IMG/VR virus record: IMGVR_UViG_3300023481_000016
Coordinates: 1 to 20,187 of that record
Direction: 5' to 3' (one strand)
Source: a virus
Length of the DNA: 20,187 nt
The translations under genes were made by a program, and so were the position numbers. This document shows, one piece after another, positions 1-5,476 of the stretch. Within the stretch, counting starts at the first letter, position 1. Each line of letters starts with the position of its first letter. The notes beneath the pieces are model-generated. The model was not told the origin of the DNA. It worked only from the letters and a program-made list of their open reading frames with translations, and made no database searches.

Positions 1-531
1 GCGATATAAGAATGATTGCTGTTTCTGGTCGCCGCCGAGAACGAAGCTCAGGCGCACCCAGCCGCCATAGGTGCCGCCTATGATATTGGATCCCGTGCGG
101 TGATTGAGTTCTCGGGCGAGGCGCGTCGTCAGGTTCGTATTCGCATTCTTGAGCACGCTTGTTTCGTGGTTGCCCATTCCCATCAAGAGCCAGTTTTTCG
201 CATATTTCTCGTACTTGTCAGCCGAGTCCATCACAAGCTGGTCGAAATAATCAGGCGCATCGTGCTCAGGCTTTGTCCTGCCCTTCGTGCGGCGCCGATC
301 GTGCTGCCCCTGCATCGCGCATTGGAGGTCGCCAACATCCAAGATCAGAGCGCCTCGCTCTTTGGCCTGCTCGAGGTGGCGTTTCTCCATCTTCCAGTTT
401 GAATTCGGATGATCTGAATGAGCATCTGAGCGGCACAGAAACCATTGCTCCCACCCCGCCGATTTGCCGACATCAAACAAAACCGTATGCGCGTTTTGAG
501 CCTTCTGCTCCACCGTGAAGGGTGTCATCAT
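1..531 (-). CDS. Calcineurin-like metallophosphoesterase, C-terminus cut by window edge
   Basis: An open frame of 177 codons starts at ATGATG (531-526) and runs off the left edge without a stop, so the protein is partial. A GGAG Shine-Dalgarno sequence lies six bases before the first ATG. Motifs of the calcineurin-like phosphoesterase family are visible in order: SDAH with Asp36 and His38, DVGD with Gly67-Asp68, and GMGNHE with Asn121-His122-Glu123. These residues bind the two metal ions in the family, whose members hydrolyse phosphomono- or diesters, including DNA, cyclic nucleotides and phosphoproteins. The substrate cannot be read here. No signal peptide is seen, so it should act in the cytoplasm. 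It follows the exported protease by 15 bases and is probably in the same transcript. The remaining metal ligands would lie beyond the edge. Confidence 0.8.
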   Translation of the reverse strand, partial: MMTPFTVEQKAQNAHTVLFDVGKSAGWEQWFLCRSDAHSDHPNSNWKMEKRHLEQAKERGALILDVGDLQCAMQGQHDRRRTKGRTKPEHDAPDYFDQLVMDSADKYEKYAKNWLLMGMGNHETSVLKNANTNLTTRLARELNHRTGSNIIGGTYGGWVRLSFVLGGDQKQQSFLYR

Positions 532-546
532 TTCAGGCTCCAGGGG

Positions 547-1236
547 CTAGAGATGAATCTCGTTTTCGGCGAGCACGTCGCGCACGGCATCGACCGACAC
601 CGCCACAGTCATGCGCCCGAACTCATCCCCCCATGCACGAAACACCAAGCCGATTAGCTTGCCCGCGTTGCGCCCCTCAAGCGCCACCACTCCCGACCCT
701 GACATCCCCTGCATGATGGTCGCGTCAATGAGCAACCGCCCCAAATCACGGCTCACCACCGAGACCCGGCCCCAGAACACAACGCTTGCGTAACCGCCCG
801 CAGCGCCAACCATCACAACGCGCTCAAATGCCCCTGGGTCATCGCCCAACTTGATCGGTCGCGCGAGACGTTCGGGCACACGCAGGATCATCACGTCCCG
901 GTCGGTGTCAGTCACCAGAACGTCAGCCTGCACCCGGGGACGTGATGAGAAGACATAGATGTTGTCGTCGCGGTGCATGATGTGAGCGACGCTAAGAACG
1001 GTGTGATCGCCGATCATAACCCCCGCGCCTTCCCACCGGCACGGCCTGCTCGGATCAGATTCACACGGCCCCACGGCTCGCACCACCACAGCAGCAGCGC
1101 GAGCGGCTGTCATGTAGTTGACCAGCTCGTATTGCTGCAACAACAGCTCATGGTGGATCTGTGTTCGCAGATCCAACTGCGCGGCGGCGGCCAACAGCGG
1201 TATCAGGACCAGCAGCGCAATGCATCCCTTGGTCAC
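547..1236 (-). CDS. Exported trypsin-like serine protease
   Basis: This 229-residue protein begins at GTG with GGAG eight bases upstream. Residues 1-20 form a typical Sec signal peptide: Lys3, a hydrophobic core, and an AAA|Q cleavage site near residue 19. The mature part shows the chymotrypsin-fold triad in the right order: His85 in SVAH, Asp114 in DTDRDVMIL, and Ser179 in QGMSGSG. The length suits a single protease domain without PDZ domains, unlike DegP. It should cleave proteins in the periplasm or at the cell surface. Exported proteases of this type are not a standard part of phage lysis or tail modules. It could help lysis, cleave receptors or rival virions, or process the other exported proteins of this phage; all of these are inference. 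Cys58 and Cys66 could form a disulphide. Confidence 0.85.
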   Translation of the reverse strand: MTKGCIALLVLIPLLAAAAQLDLRTQIHHELLLQQYELVNYMTAARAAAVVVRAVGPCESDPSRPCRWEGAGVMIGDHTVLSVAHIMHRDDNIYVFSSRPRVQADVLVTDTDRDVMILRVPERLARPIKLGDDPGAFERVVMVGAAGGYASVVFWGRVSVVSRDLGRLLIDATIMQGMSGSGVVALEGRNAGKLIGLVFRAWGDEFGRMTVAVSVDAVRDVLAENEIHL

Positions 1237-1316
1237 TGTTCCAGCTCCGTTCCCCCTCCCGATTGGGATGCCGTCGCCACGGCAAGAAATTGCAGAACAG
1301 CAATGCGATTCTTGTT
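1237..1316 (-). other. Intergenic leader with two small hairpins
   Basis: This 80-base gap lies between the holin-like gene and the protease gene. It holds two perfect inverted repeats: GCCGT-CGCC-ACGGC at 1270-1283 and ATTGC-AGAACA-GCAAT at 1289-1304. Neither is followed by a clear T-run in the direction of transcription, so I do not call a terminator. The gap and the protease's own Shine-Dalgarno site suggest that the protease is translated independently of the holin genes. I see no convincing -35/-10 pair. Confidence 0.4.
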
Positions 1317-1667
1317 TTATGCCGAATTTCGCCTCCGCTTGACTGCGTCTCCTACCGCGCCAACAACCCGCCCGAGCTCGCGCAGATCAATACCGTAGAG
1401 CACAAGCACGAGAGCGAACCAGATCCACACCAACTCCCAAACGACAGCGACGTAGACGTGAAACAGAGCTCCAATCCACGTCGCTGCAGACAGGTACGCA
1501 ACCAGCGCGAGCAGCGTTACCAGAGCACCGATCCCCTGCGGCCCCCATTGCGAATTTGCAGCGAGAGCCCCGAGGCGGATCTGTGCTTTGGCTGCATCGC
1601 GCTTATCAGCGTCAGGGATCAGATCATCGAGAATCCCGAGCGCTGCGCCGAGCGGATTGAATCCCAC
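1317..1667 (-). CDS. Putative holin, 3TM-holin-like
   Basis: This 116-residue protein starts at GTG directly after the stop of the preceding gene (TAG-GTG). An amphipathic N-terminus with DDLIPDADKRDAAKAQI (residues 14-30) resembles the start of phage 3TM holins (Holin_3TMs type). Hydrophobic segments at about 46-68 and 73-92 can span the membrane, and the C-terminus is strongly basic (KRRRNSA). Holins form inner-membrane lesions that release or activate the endolysin and set lysis time. The neighbouring gene is also a small membrane protein, which fits a holin pair or a holin with antiholin. The recognisable transglycosylase lies about 2.7 kb upstream in another block. The family assignment rests on pattern only. 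Confidence 0.7.
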   Translation of the reverse strand: MGFNPLGAALGILDDLIPDADKRDAAKAQIRLGALAANSQWGPQGIGALVTLLALVAYLSAATWIGALFHVYVAVVWELVWIWFALVLVLYGIDLRELGRVVGAVGDAVKRRRNSA

Positions 1668-1961
1668 CTACCCCTCCGAAGGCTTGCCCTTGATGGTGCG
1701 GTAGGCCAGCGACGTGAGCAGCCCCACCATCACGGGCACCGTGATCCCAGCTGTCGGTAACTGACTGATTGCGTCAGTGCTGCCAGTCATCAGCGCGGCA
1801 ACGACAGCGCCGACGATTGGCAAAACATACTGTTTGACCCACGGCGGCATCTTGGATGAGCCCTGTTCGATCAGCCGTTCGAGGATCTTCTTGCCGGCCT
1901 GGGTAAGACCGAGCGTGGAAATGATCGCCAACACGATGGCGTTCAGTGCATCTGGTTGCAT
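1668..1961 (-). CDS. Holin-like small membrane protein
   Basis: This 97-residue protein begins at ATG with a strong GGGAGG Shine-Dalgarno sequence. A first hydrophobic stretch covers about residues 8-20, followed by a charged amphipathic helix (22-36). Two clearer membrane segments lie at about 44-60 and 72-88, with a basic tail (RTIKGKPSEG). Size, topology and position just before the 3TM-like protein suggest a holin or antiholin, but I cannot name a family. It is the first gene after the structured intergenic region, so it may start its own transcription unit. A hairpin (1976-1989) sits directly upstream of its ribosome binding site and could influence translation. Confidence 0.6.
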   Translation of the reverse strand: MQPDALNAIVLAIISTLGLTQAGKKILERLIEQGSSKMPPWVKQYVLPIVGAVVAALMTGSTDAISQLPTAGITVPVMVGLLTSLAYRTIKGKPSEG

Positions 1962-1975
1962 GGTGCTAACCTCCC

Positions 1976-1989
1976 GCGGGCGTGCCCGC
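1976..1989 (-). promoter_or_regulatory. GC-rich hairpin directly before the holin-gene ribosome binding site
   Basis: GCGGGC and GCCCGC, two bases apart, form a perfect inverted repeat (a five-base-pair stem with a CACG loop on the transcript). On the minus-strand transcript the Shine-Dalgarno GGGAGG follows immediately. The hairpin could hold or expose the ribosome binding site. On the plus strand the same hairpin is followed by TTTTGTTCGTT and would resemble an intrinsic terminator for antisense transcription; no plus-strand gene nearby needs one. Confidence 0.45.
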
Positions 1990-2038
1990 TTTTGTTCGTT
2001 AAGGTTGACCGAAACGATGTATTTTTACTGTTTTGGGG

Positions 2039-2059
2039 GTAATTTGGTGGTGAAATTAC
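2039..2059. repeat. Perfect 7-bp inverted repeat GTAATTT / AAATTAC
   Basis: The arms at 2039-2045 and 2053-2059 are perfect inverted repeats around a seven-base centre (GGTGGTG). The element is AT-rich in a GC-rich genome and lies in the only long intergenic gap on the left side. It could be an operator for a dimeric DNA-binding protein or an RNA hairpin. It directly adjoins the larger inverted repeat that begins at 2061. Confidence 0.55.
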
Positions 2060-2060
2060 A

Positions 2061-2125
2061 GGGCGCCGGGAGAGGCGATGCACGTGCCTGCCGGGAGGCT
2101 GGCCTGCCCGAACTTCCCGGCGCCC
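2061..2125. repeat. Large branched inverted-repeat element with 11-bp closing stem
   Basis: GGGCGCCGGGA at 2061-2071 pairs perfectly with TCCCGGCGCCC at 2115-2125. The 43 bases between can form two inner hairpins: AGGCG with TGCCT, and GGG-AGG with CCT-G-CCC around CTGG. The whole would be a three-way junction about 65 bases long. No T-run follows on either strand, so it is not a simple intrinsic terminator. It lies between the stop of the 164-residue gene (2149) and the holin-like gene (1961). A structured untranslated RNA, a transcript-processing signal or a packaging/recombination site are possible. None is proven. Confidence 0.55.
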
Positions 2126-2148
2126 AATCATCTCGTACCTCCCGCTGC

Positions 2149-2643
2149 TCACTGTCCCACCTGCTGTGGATCGTAGGCATAAGCGACAAGCCCAACGTGT
2201 AGACCGCGCCCCGATTCGGCCATCGAATACACGACCTGTAATACGCTCCCCTCGGGTACCAGAACACCAACACCGTTCGGGCCAACGGCAAACCGCTTCG
2301 ATGCGTTGTAGTACAGGCCGCCGGTCTGGATGCTCTTGTTATCGCCATGGGCATTCGGTGGCCCAAGATTGTCTCCGCCGTGTTTGTGCGGGCACACGCG
2401 AGCGAGTCTCTTGGTGCGCACCTTGTCGCCATCTTGAACCAGAAGGTTGGCCTCCAAGTCAGCCTCATTCCACTGCTCGGCGAACGTGCCGAAGAAAAAC
2501 TCGACCGCATATACAACCATCGGCCTGCCCCACAGGCGCCGTTCAGCCTTGAGCGGAACGTGGATTGGCGTGCCCTGATTTTCTTCCCATGACACCTCGA
2601 AACCTCGATGTGCTAGCGCCATGGCAGGTATCGGGCTGATCAT
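2149..2643 (-). CDS. Hypothetical protein, 164 residues
   Basis: I do not recognise this protein. The start ATG at 2643 overlaps the previous stop (ATGA). A longer version from GTG at 2682 is less likely because it would run into the upstream gene. The sequence is soluble, mixed alpha/beta and rich in Gly, Val and Tyr toward the C-terminus (VGPNGVGVLVPEGSVLQVVYSM), which suggests a beta-sandwich or virion surface domain. One stretch has CPHKHGG, with a cysteine and two histidines that could bind metal. It is tightly coupled to the 330-residue gene upstream, so the two may act together. It is the last gene before the structured intergenic region. A tail or accessory virion role is a guess. Confidence 0.7.
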   Translation of the reverse strand: MISPIPAMALAHRGFEVSWEENQGTPIHVPLKAERRLWGRPMVVYAVEFFFGTFAEQWNEADLEANLLVQDGDKVRTKRLARVCPHKHGGDNLGPPNAHGDNKSIQTGGLYYNASKRFAVGPNGVGVLVPEGSVLQVVYSMAESGRGLHVGLVAYAYDPQQVGQ

Positions 2644-3632
2644 TTCGACAGCCTCCCGAGCAGCTTGCAGATCGAGCGCCACGGTTCCACCCGCAGATCC
2701 AGCAGCCCTGGATACTGGCGCGGATTCACGCGCGGGTTCTGGGCCAGGTGCCAGTCGCCGGTGTGCAAGAGGAAGAACCAGTCACGCTCATATCGTTGCG
2801 CAACAGCGTATGCAAGACGGAACCAAGTCTTTAGCTGTTCCATGTCACCGGCCGGGAGCGCCGCATAGGGCCGGAGTGCGAGTAGGCTGACCCCCTTCTT
2901 GCGCCACTCCTTGCGGATCTTCGGGTCCAGGTCCCACAGTTCGCGGCTCTTGCCCCAACCATCAAGCGCCCAGATGCACTCACCTGCTACCAATGATGCC
3001 AGCCGATCCGGCATCGGCGGAACCTCGCCGGGCTGGCTGTGGTGCTCGAACCTGTTGCCGCTCATGCCGTCAGTTGGCAACGCATCAATAAACTGGTAGT
3101 CACCGGCCTGGTAGATAGAATTCTGAACCCCGTTCTCTGGCGGTGGCACATCGAACGGTCCGAAGTATGTCTCAACGCCTCCGATGTAGGTCGCACCAGT
3201 ACCAAGGCGTCTGCGGACCTCATCGTAATAGCCGAGCTGGGCGTCGCGTGCCCTGTCCGAGAAACCAGCGAACTCGGACCGTAGGATGGGCGCGCCACGC
3301 AGCTTATAACCGTCCACCGACCCACGGTCGATCCGCCTGAGTGACGCCCCCATGAGCAGGTACACAAATAGCGTCAAGCCGAGGTCGTCACACTGCTTCG
3401 CCAGCGCCTCAAGGTCTCTCCAATGGTTCGCCTTGACGTGAGCGAAATCCCTACCTACGAACGGCCCCGGAGACGCCTTGACAGTCGGACTAGCTCTTGG
3501 ATATTCATTGAAAATGAACGGACAGATGGCAATCCCATTGAGCCCATAGCGCCAGGCTTGCTTGACGAACTTCCGCTGAGCACCACGCTTGTGCGTGAGT
3601 AGCGTCTGGCTCCAGATCCCACCTCTCGTCAT
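2640..3632 (-). CDS. Unknown 330-residue protein, possibly TIM-barrel glycosidase-like
   Basis: The start ATG at 3632 follows the previous stop by three bases. I recognise no family firmly. Short hydrophobic beta strands followed by helices recur: GLNGIAICPFIF near residue 30, then LEALAKQCDDLGLTLFVYLL near 74-93, then a YIGGVETYFGPFD stretch, then GVSLLALRPYAALP. This alternation resembles the (beta/alpha)8 barrels of glycoside hydrolases and related domains. Many Trp, Tyr and acidic residues would suit carbohydrate binding. No signal peptide is present. It lies after the transglycosylase and mini-membrane genes and is coupled to the 164-residue gene that follows. A polysaccharide-degrading or receptor-related role is possible but unproven. 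Confidence 0.75.
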   Translation of the reverse strand: MTRGGIWSQTLLTHKRGAQRKFVKQAWRYGLNGIAICPFIFNEYPRASPTVKASPGPFVGRDFAHVKANHWRDLEALAKQCDDLGLTLFVYLLMGASLRRIDRGSVDGYKLRGAPILRSEFAGFSDRARDAQLGYYDEVRRRLGTGATYIGGVETYFGPFDVPPPENGVQNSIYQAGDYQFIDALPTDGMSGNRFEHHSQPGEVPPMPDRLASLVAGECIWALDGWGKSRELWDLDPKIRKEWRKKGVSLLALRPYAALPAGDMEQLKTWFRLAYAVAQRYERDWFFLLHTGDWHLAQNPRVNPRQYPGLLDLRVEPWRSICKLLGRLSK

Positions 3633-3635
3633 CTC

Positions 3636-3803
3636 TCAGTCCACGACATGATCAGTCTCACAGTGCCGGTCGAGAAGCTCTTTGAGCGACTGGCGGGCGT
3701 CGATGATGAACCTCTGATCTGTGACGGTCTCGCCCTCGGTGCGGCGAAGGTGCTTGATAGCTTCCTCGATGTCGTGTCGGTCGCGTGAGGTGAACAGACT
3801 CAT
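3636..3803 (-). CDS. Small soluble hypothetical protein, 55 residues
   Basis: The start ATG at 3803 overlaps the stop of the 27-residue membrane protein (ATGA), which selects it over a longer frame beginning at 3932. The protein is highly charged and probably helical, with RDRHDIEEAIKHLRR followed by DARQSLKELLDRH, and has no membrane segment. There is no good Shine-Dalgarno sequence, so translation probably depends on coupling to the upstream gene. It closes the row of tiny genes after the transglycosylase. A cytoplasmic partner of the mini membrane proteins is conceivable. I do not recognise a family. Confidence 0.65.
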   Translation of the reverse strand: MSLFTSRDRHDIEEAIKHLRRTEGETVTDQRFIIDARQSLKELLDRHCETDHVVD

Positions 3804-3883
3804 CGGCCGTAATCCGATCCGATCCCACCGAGCAGCAGGTACGCCGCCAACAGCACGAGCAGCAGCGCTACAGGCCAGTTCAT
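3800..3883 (-). CDS. Mini membrane protein, 27 residues, single span
   Basis: The 27-residue frame begins at ATG (3883), which overlaps the stop of the gene before it (ATGA). A Shine-Dalgarno run, GGGGAGGAACGG, precedes the start. Nearly the whole protein is one hydrophobic helix (PVALLLVLLAAYLLLGG, residues 4-20) with a short polar C-terminus (IGSDYGR). Such a protein can only act in the membrane, for example as a mini-holin, an antiholin or a regulator of another membrane protein. Its overlaps on both sides with genes arranged the same way argue that it is real despite its size. Confidence 0.65.
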   Translation of the reverse strand: MNWPVALLLVLLAAYLLLGGIGSDYGR

Positions 3884-3981
3884 CCGTTCCTCCCCTGCCA
3901 CCACGCGCGCAAGATGCCACCCGCCAACACAACGATCAGCGCCCACACCAACAAACTCGTATACCCGCGTAGGTCGATCAC
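3880..3981 (-). CDS. Mini membrane protein, 33 residues, single span
   Basis: Translation starts at GTG (3981), overlapping the previous stop as GTGA, with GGGAGG about eight bases upstream. The longer frame from 4137 runs through the upstream genes in another phase and is rejected. A hydrophobic helix (LLVWALIVVLAGGILRAWW, residues 10-28) is followed by a basic end (QGRNG). The topology is probably N-out or N-in single span; I cannot decide. It is the second of three consecutive single-span proteins and belongs to the candidate holin/antiholin set. Confidence 0.65.
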   Translation of the reverse strand: MIDLRGYTSLLVWALIVVLAGGILRAWWQGRNG

Positions 3982-4094
3982 CGGAACATCCTCCCTGCGA
4001 GTCGGTGCAGGTCTCGAACGGCAAACACGAGCGCGGTAACAGCGGCCACGATGATCACCAGCCCGATCACGACCGATAACACCACCAATATCAT
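3978..4094 (-). CDS. Mini membrane protein, 38 residues, single span
   Basis: ATG at 4094 shares its A with the TGA stop of the 88-residue gene (TGATG). The frame encodes a hydrophobic helix from residue 2 to about 25 (ILVVLSVVIGLVIIVAAV and on) followed by a basic amphipathic tail (RDLHRLAGRMFR). Such a layout, a membrane span plus positive tail, is common in small phage membrane proteins. Its end overlaps the next mini gene by four bases. It is the first of the three mini membrane genes. Confidence 0.65.
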   Translation of the reverse strand: MILVVLSVVIGLVIIVAAVTALVFAVRDLHRLAGRMFR

Positions 4095-4360
4095 CACGCT
4101 CGCTTCCTGCGCCTGAGCCGCGAGATGTTGGATTCACGTTCTCGACGCTGCTGTGTAACGGCTATCCTGCGGCGGCGCTTGTCGAGTTCGGCATCGGTTC
4201 TTGCGACAGCATCGATGCTGTATCTCGGATTGATCTCATAGCCTGTTTGATCCATTTGTCCACCGAGGGACAGGCCAGAAGGATGTAGCGCATCACCACG
4301 ACCAAACAACGGCAGTTGACGACGAGAGAACGCCACAGCTATCCAGCGCAGATATCTCAT
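4094..4360 (-). CDS. Small basic hypothetical protein, 88 residues
   Basis: ATG at 4360 overlaps the transglycosylase stop (ATGA). The protein is very basic: its last 30 residues contain Arg/Lys clusters such as DKRRRRIAV and SRLRRRKRA, probably a long helix. The N-terminus (MRYLRWIAVAF) is mildly hydrophobic but too short for a clear membrane span. Nucleic-acid binding, or contact with the inner face of the membrane through positive charges, are both possible. I do not recognise a family. The position between the transglycosylase and the mini membrane proteins points to a lysis-related or accessory role. Confidence 0.65.
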   Translation of the reverse strand: MRYLRWIAVAFSRRQLPLFGRGDALHPSGLSLGGQMDQTGYEINPRYSIDAVARTDAELDKRRRRIAVTQQRRERESNISRLRRRKRA

Positions 4361-4890
4361 GTCAATAGCTCCTGTTCGAGGTCCAGGACTTTGCTCGCGT
4401 AGGCCATGCCGACTTCACGGTGCCGGCCACCCGGCCCCGCGTTGTAGGCCGATATGCCCTCTGTCTCGCCGAACCTCATGATCAGATACGCGAGAAATGG
4501 CACCCCGATCCCTAGATTGATTGCTGGGTCGCACAGCACTGGTAGGTCTGGCCCCTGTAGCCCCTGCTCGCGGGCGACAGCACCCATGATCTGCATCAGT
4601 CCCCAGCTCGCCTGCTGCCCCCACCACTCAGCAGTTGAGCTTGTCCCCCGGGGGGCAGGGAAATCTGCCGGCGGTGACTCCGATGCAGACTCAAACCGGG
4701 TCAGCGGCCTGAACGGTGAACCACGGCGGATGTCCCACAGATAGTGGTATCTCGGCTCTGGCCGCCACGCATACCGCCGGCCCCCTGACTCCACCATGAT
4801 CAAGGCGCTGATCAGCGATGCACGCAGACCCGAGGAGATCGCACGCCCCTCGATCATGTCCGCATACTCAGCCAACTCTGGATGGATCAA
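4357..4890 (-). CDS. Lytic transglycosylase (endolysin candidate), SLT fold
   Basis: This 177-residue protein carries the three signatures of the soluble-lytic-transglycosylase/goose-lysozyme fold: the catalytic Glu34 in LIMVESGG, SWGLMQIMG at 95-103, and SAYNAGPGG at 147-155. Such enzymes cleave the glycan strands of peptidoglycan between MurNAc and GlcNAc. Residues 60-90 form a Pro/Ser-rich insertion between the catalytic helix and the GLMQ motif. TTG at 4890 overlaps the previous stop (TTGA) and is the likely start; ATG at residue 12 is the alternative. There is no signal peptide, so release would need a holin, and membrane protein genes flank it on both sides. It could also be a virion-borne enzyme used at infection, but the lysis context favours an endolysin. 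Confidence 0.88.
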   Translation of the reverse strand: MIHPELAEYADMIEGRAISSGLRASLISALIMVESGGRRYAWRPEPRYHYLWDIRRGSPFRPLTRFESASESPPADFPAPRGTSSTAEWWGQQASWGLMQIMGAVAREQGLQGPDLPVLCDPAINLGIGVPFLAYLIMRFGETEGISAYNAGPGGRHREVGMAYASKVLDLEQELLT

Positions 4891-5177
4891 TGGCCCAGTA
4901 TCCGCGTGCGGACATACGCCCCAACGGACGCGACAATGATGCTCCAGATGGCATATATATGACGGTCTCGGCGGCGCCTGTCATCCTCCAGCGATGTGAC
5001 CCTACCGACCATTCCCGGGTCGCCGTTCGAGCCTCTGAGCGTGCGAGCGATTGCGTGGAGCTCACTGCATATTTGCTCGTGCTGTGTGGTGTGCTGCTCG
5101 CGGTCCAGGCTCACCGCGGACACAAGAGCATCCACCTTTGCGCCCAGAGCTGCGACCGTCACACGCTCAGCCATCAT
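4887..5177 (-). CDS. Coiled-coil protein with C-terminal membrane anchor
   Basis: Two adjacent ATG codons (5177 and 5174) follow the previous stop as TGATGATG; the first gives 96 residues. Residues 1-48 are helical and heptad-like. A GDPGMVGRV turn (52-60) leads to a charged helix (LEDDRRRRDRH). A membrane segment follows at about 74-90 (IYAIWSIIVASVGAYV) with a short basic tail. This coiled coil followed by a C-terminal span resembles holin-associated proteins of the XhlA type found next to phage endolysins. It directly precedes the transglycosylase and overlaps it by four bases. It may tether, regulate or help the lysis enzyme. A holin function on its own is also possible. Confidence 0.7.
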   Translation of the reverse strand: MMAERVTVAALGAKVDALVSAVSLDREQHTTQHEQICSELHAIARTLRGSNGDPGMVGRVTSLEDDRRRRDRHIYAIWSIIVASVGAYVRTRILGH

Positions 5178-5476
5178 CACTCCGCCGGTTTGTACTGGAC
5201 CAGATCGCACGCGGCAGACACCGAGTCAGCCTCCACGTCAGCCTCACAAATGTCGATGATCGCGCCCCGCAGCTTGGCGATCTCTGCACCGAGCCGCTGC
5301 CGGTCGATCTCGATCGCTGTCACGAGCTGGCGCACCTGGACAGCCATACCGCCAGCGCTTGCAAGCGTCTCGGAGAGCTGGATCGCAACCTGCGTCGGTG
5401 ACGGTTGTTGTTGTTGTGCGCCAACAGAGACAGCGGCCATCATGATCACAGCGAGCGCAACCAGTGAGCGCCTCAT
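5177..5476 (-). CDS. Small exported protein, coiled-coil, 99 residues
   Basis: ATG at 5476 overlaps the previous stop (ATGA). Residues 1-20 form a clear Sec signal peptide: MRR, a hydrophobic core and the cleavage site VGA|Q. The mature part begins with a Gln run and then forms a long helix with heptads (VAIQLSETLASAGGMAVQV, then REL-like charged repeats to about 70). Two cysteines near the C-terminus (ICEADVEAD and AACDLVQY) could form a disulphide after export. The protein should reside in the periplasm or outside the cell. It is the third signal-peptide gene in a row. An outer-membrane spanin-like or fibre-associated role is possible, but no lipobox is present. Confidence 0.7.
   Translation of the reverse strand: MRRSLVALAVIMMAAVSVGAQQQQPSPTQVAIQLSETLASAGGMAVQVRQLVTAIEIDRQRLGAEIAKLRGAIIDICEADVEADSVSAACDLVQYKPAE

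Larger units (their letters stand above)
1962..2148 (-). other. 187-bp intergenic region, probable regulatory region
   Basis: This is the longest stretch without a credible gene. A 69-codon open frame (1943-2152) crosses it but looks non-coding, with low-complexity, shifting composition. The region holds the branched inverted repeat, the GTAATTT repeat, an AT-rich tract at about 1990-2045 and the hairpin before the holin Shine-Dalgarno site. A promoter for the second lysis block is expected here, but I could not pick convincing -35/-10 boxes. Confidence 0.4.

Noticed and set aside
1976-2000. Possible intrinsic terminator on the plus strand (GC hairpin then TTTTGTTCGTT)
   Set aside because: There is no plus-strand gene that would end here, and the T-run is short and interrupted. 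I list it only as a hairpin before the holin ribosome site.
1943-2152. A 69-codon minus-strand frame across the intergenic gap
   Set aside because: It overlaps the inverted repeats, shows no credible protein features and would overlap the holin-like start; the region looks regulatory.
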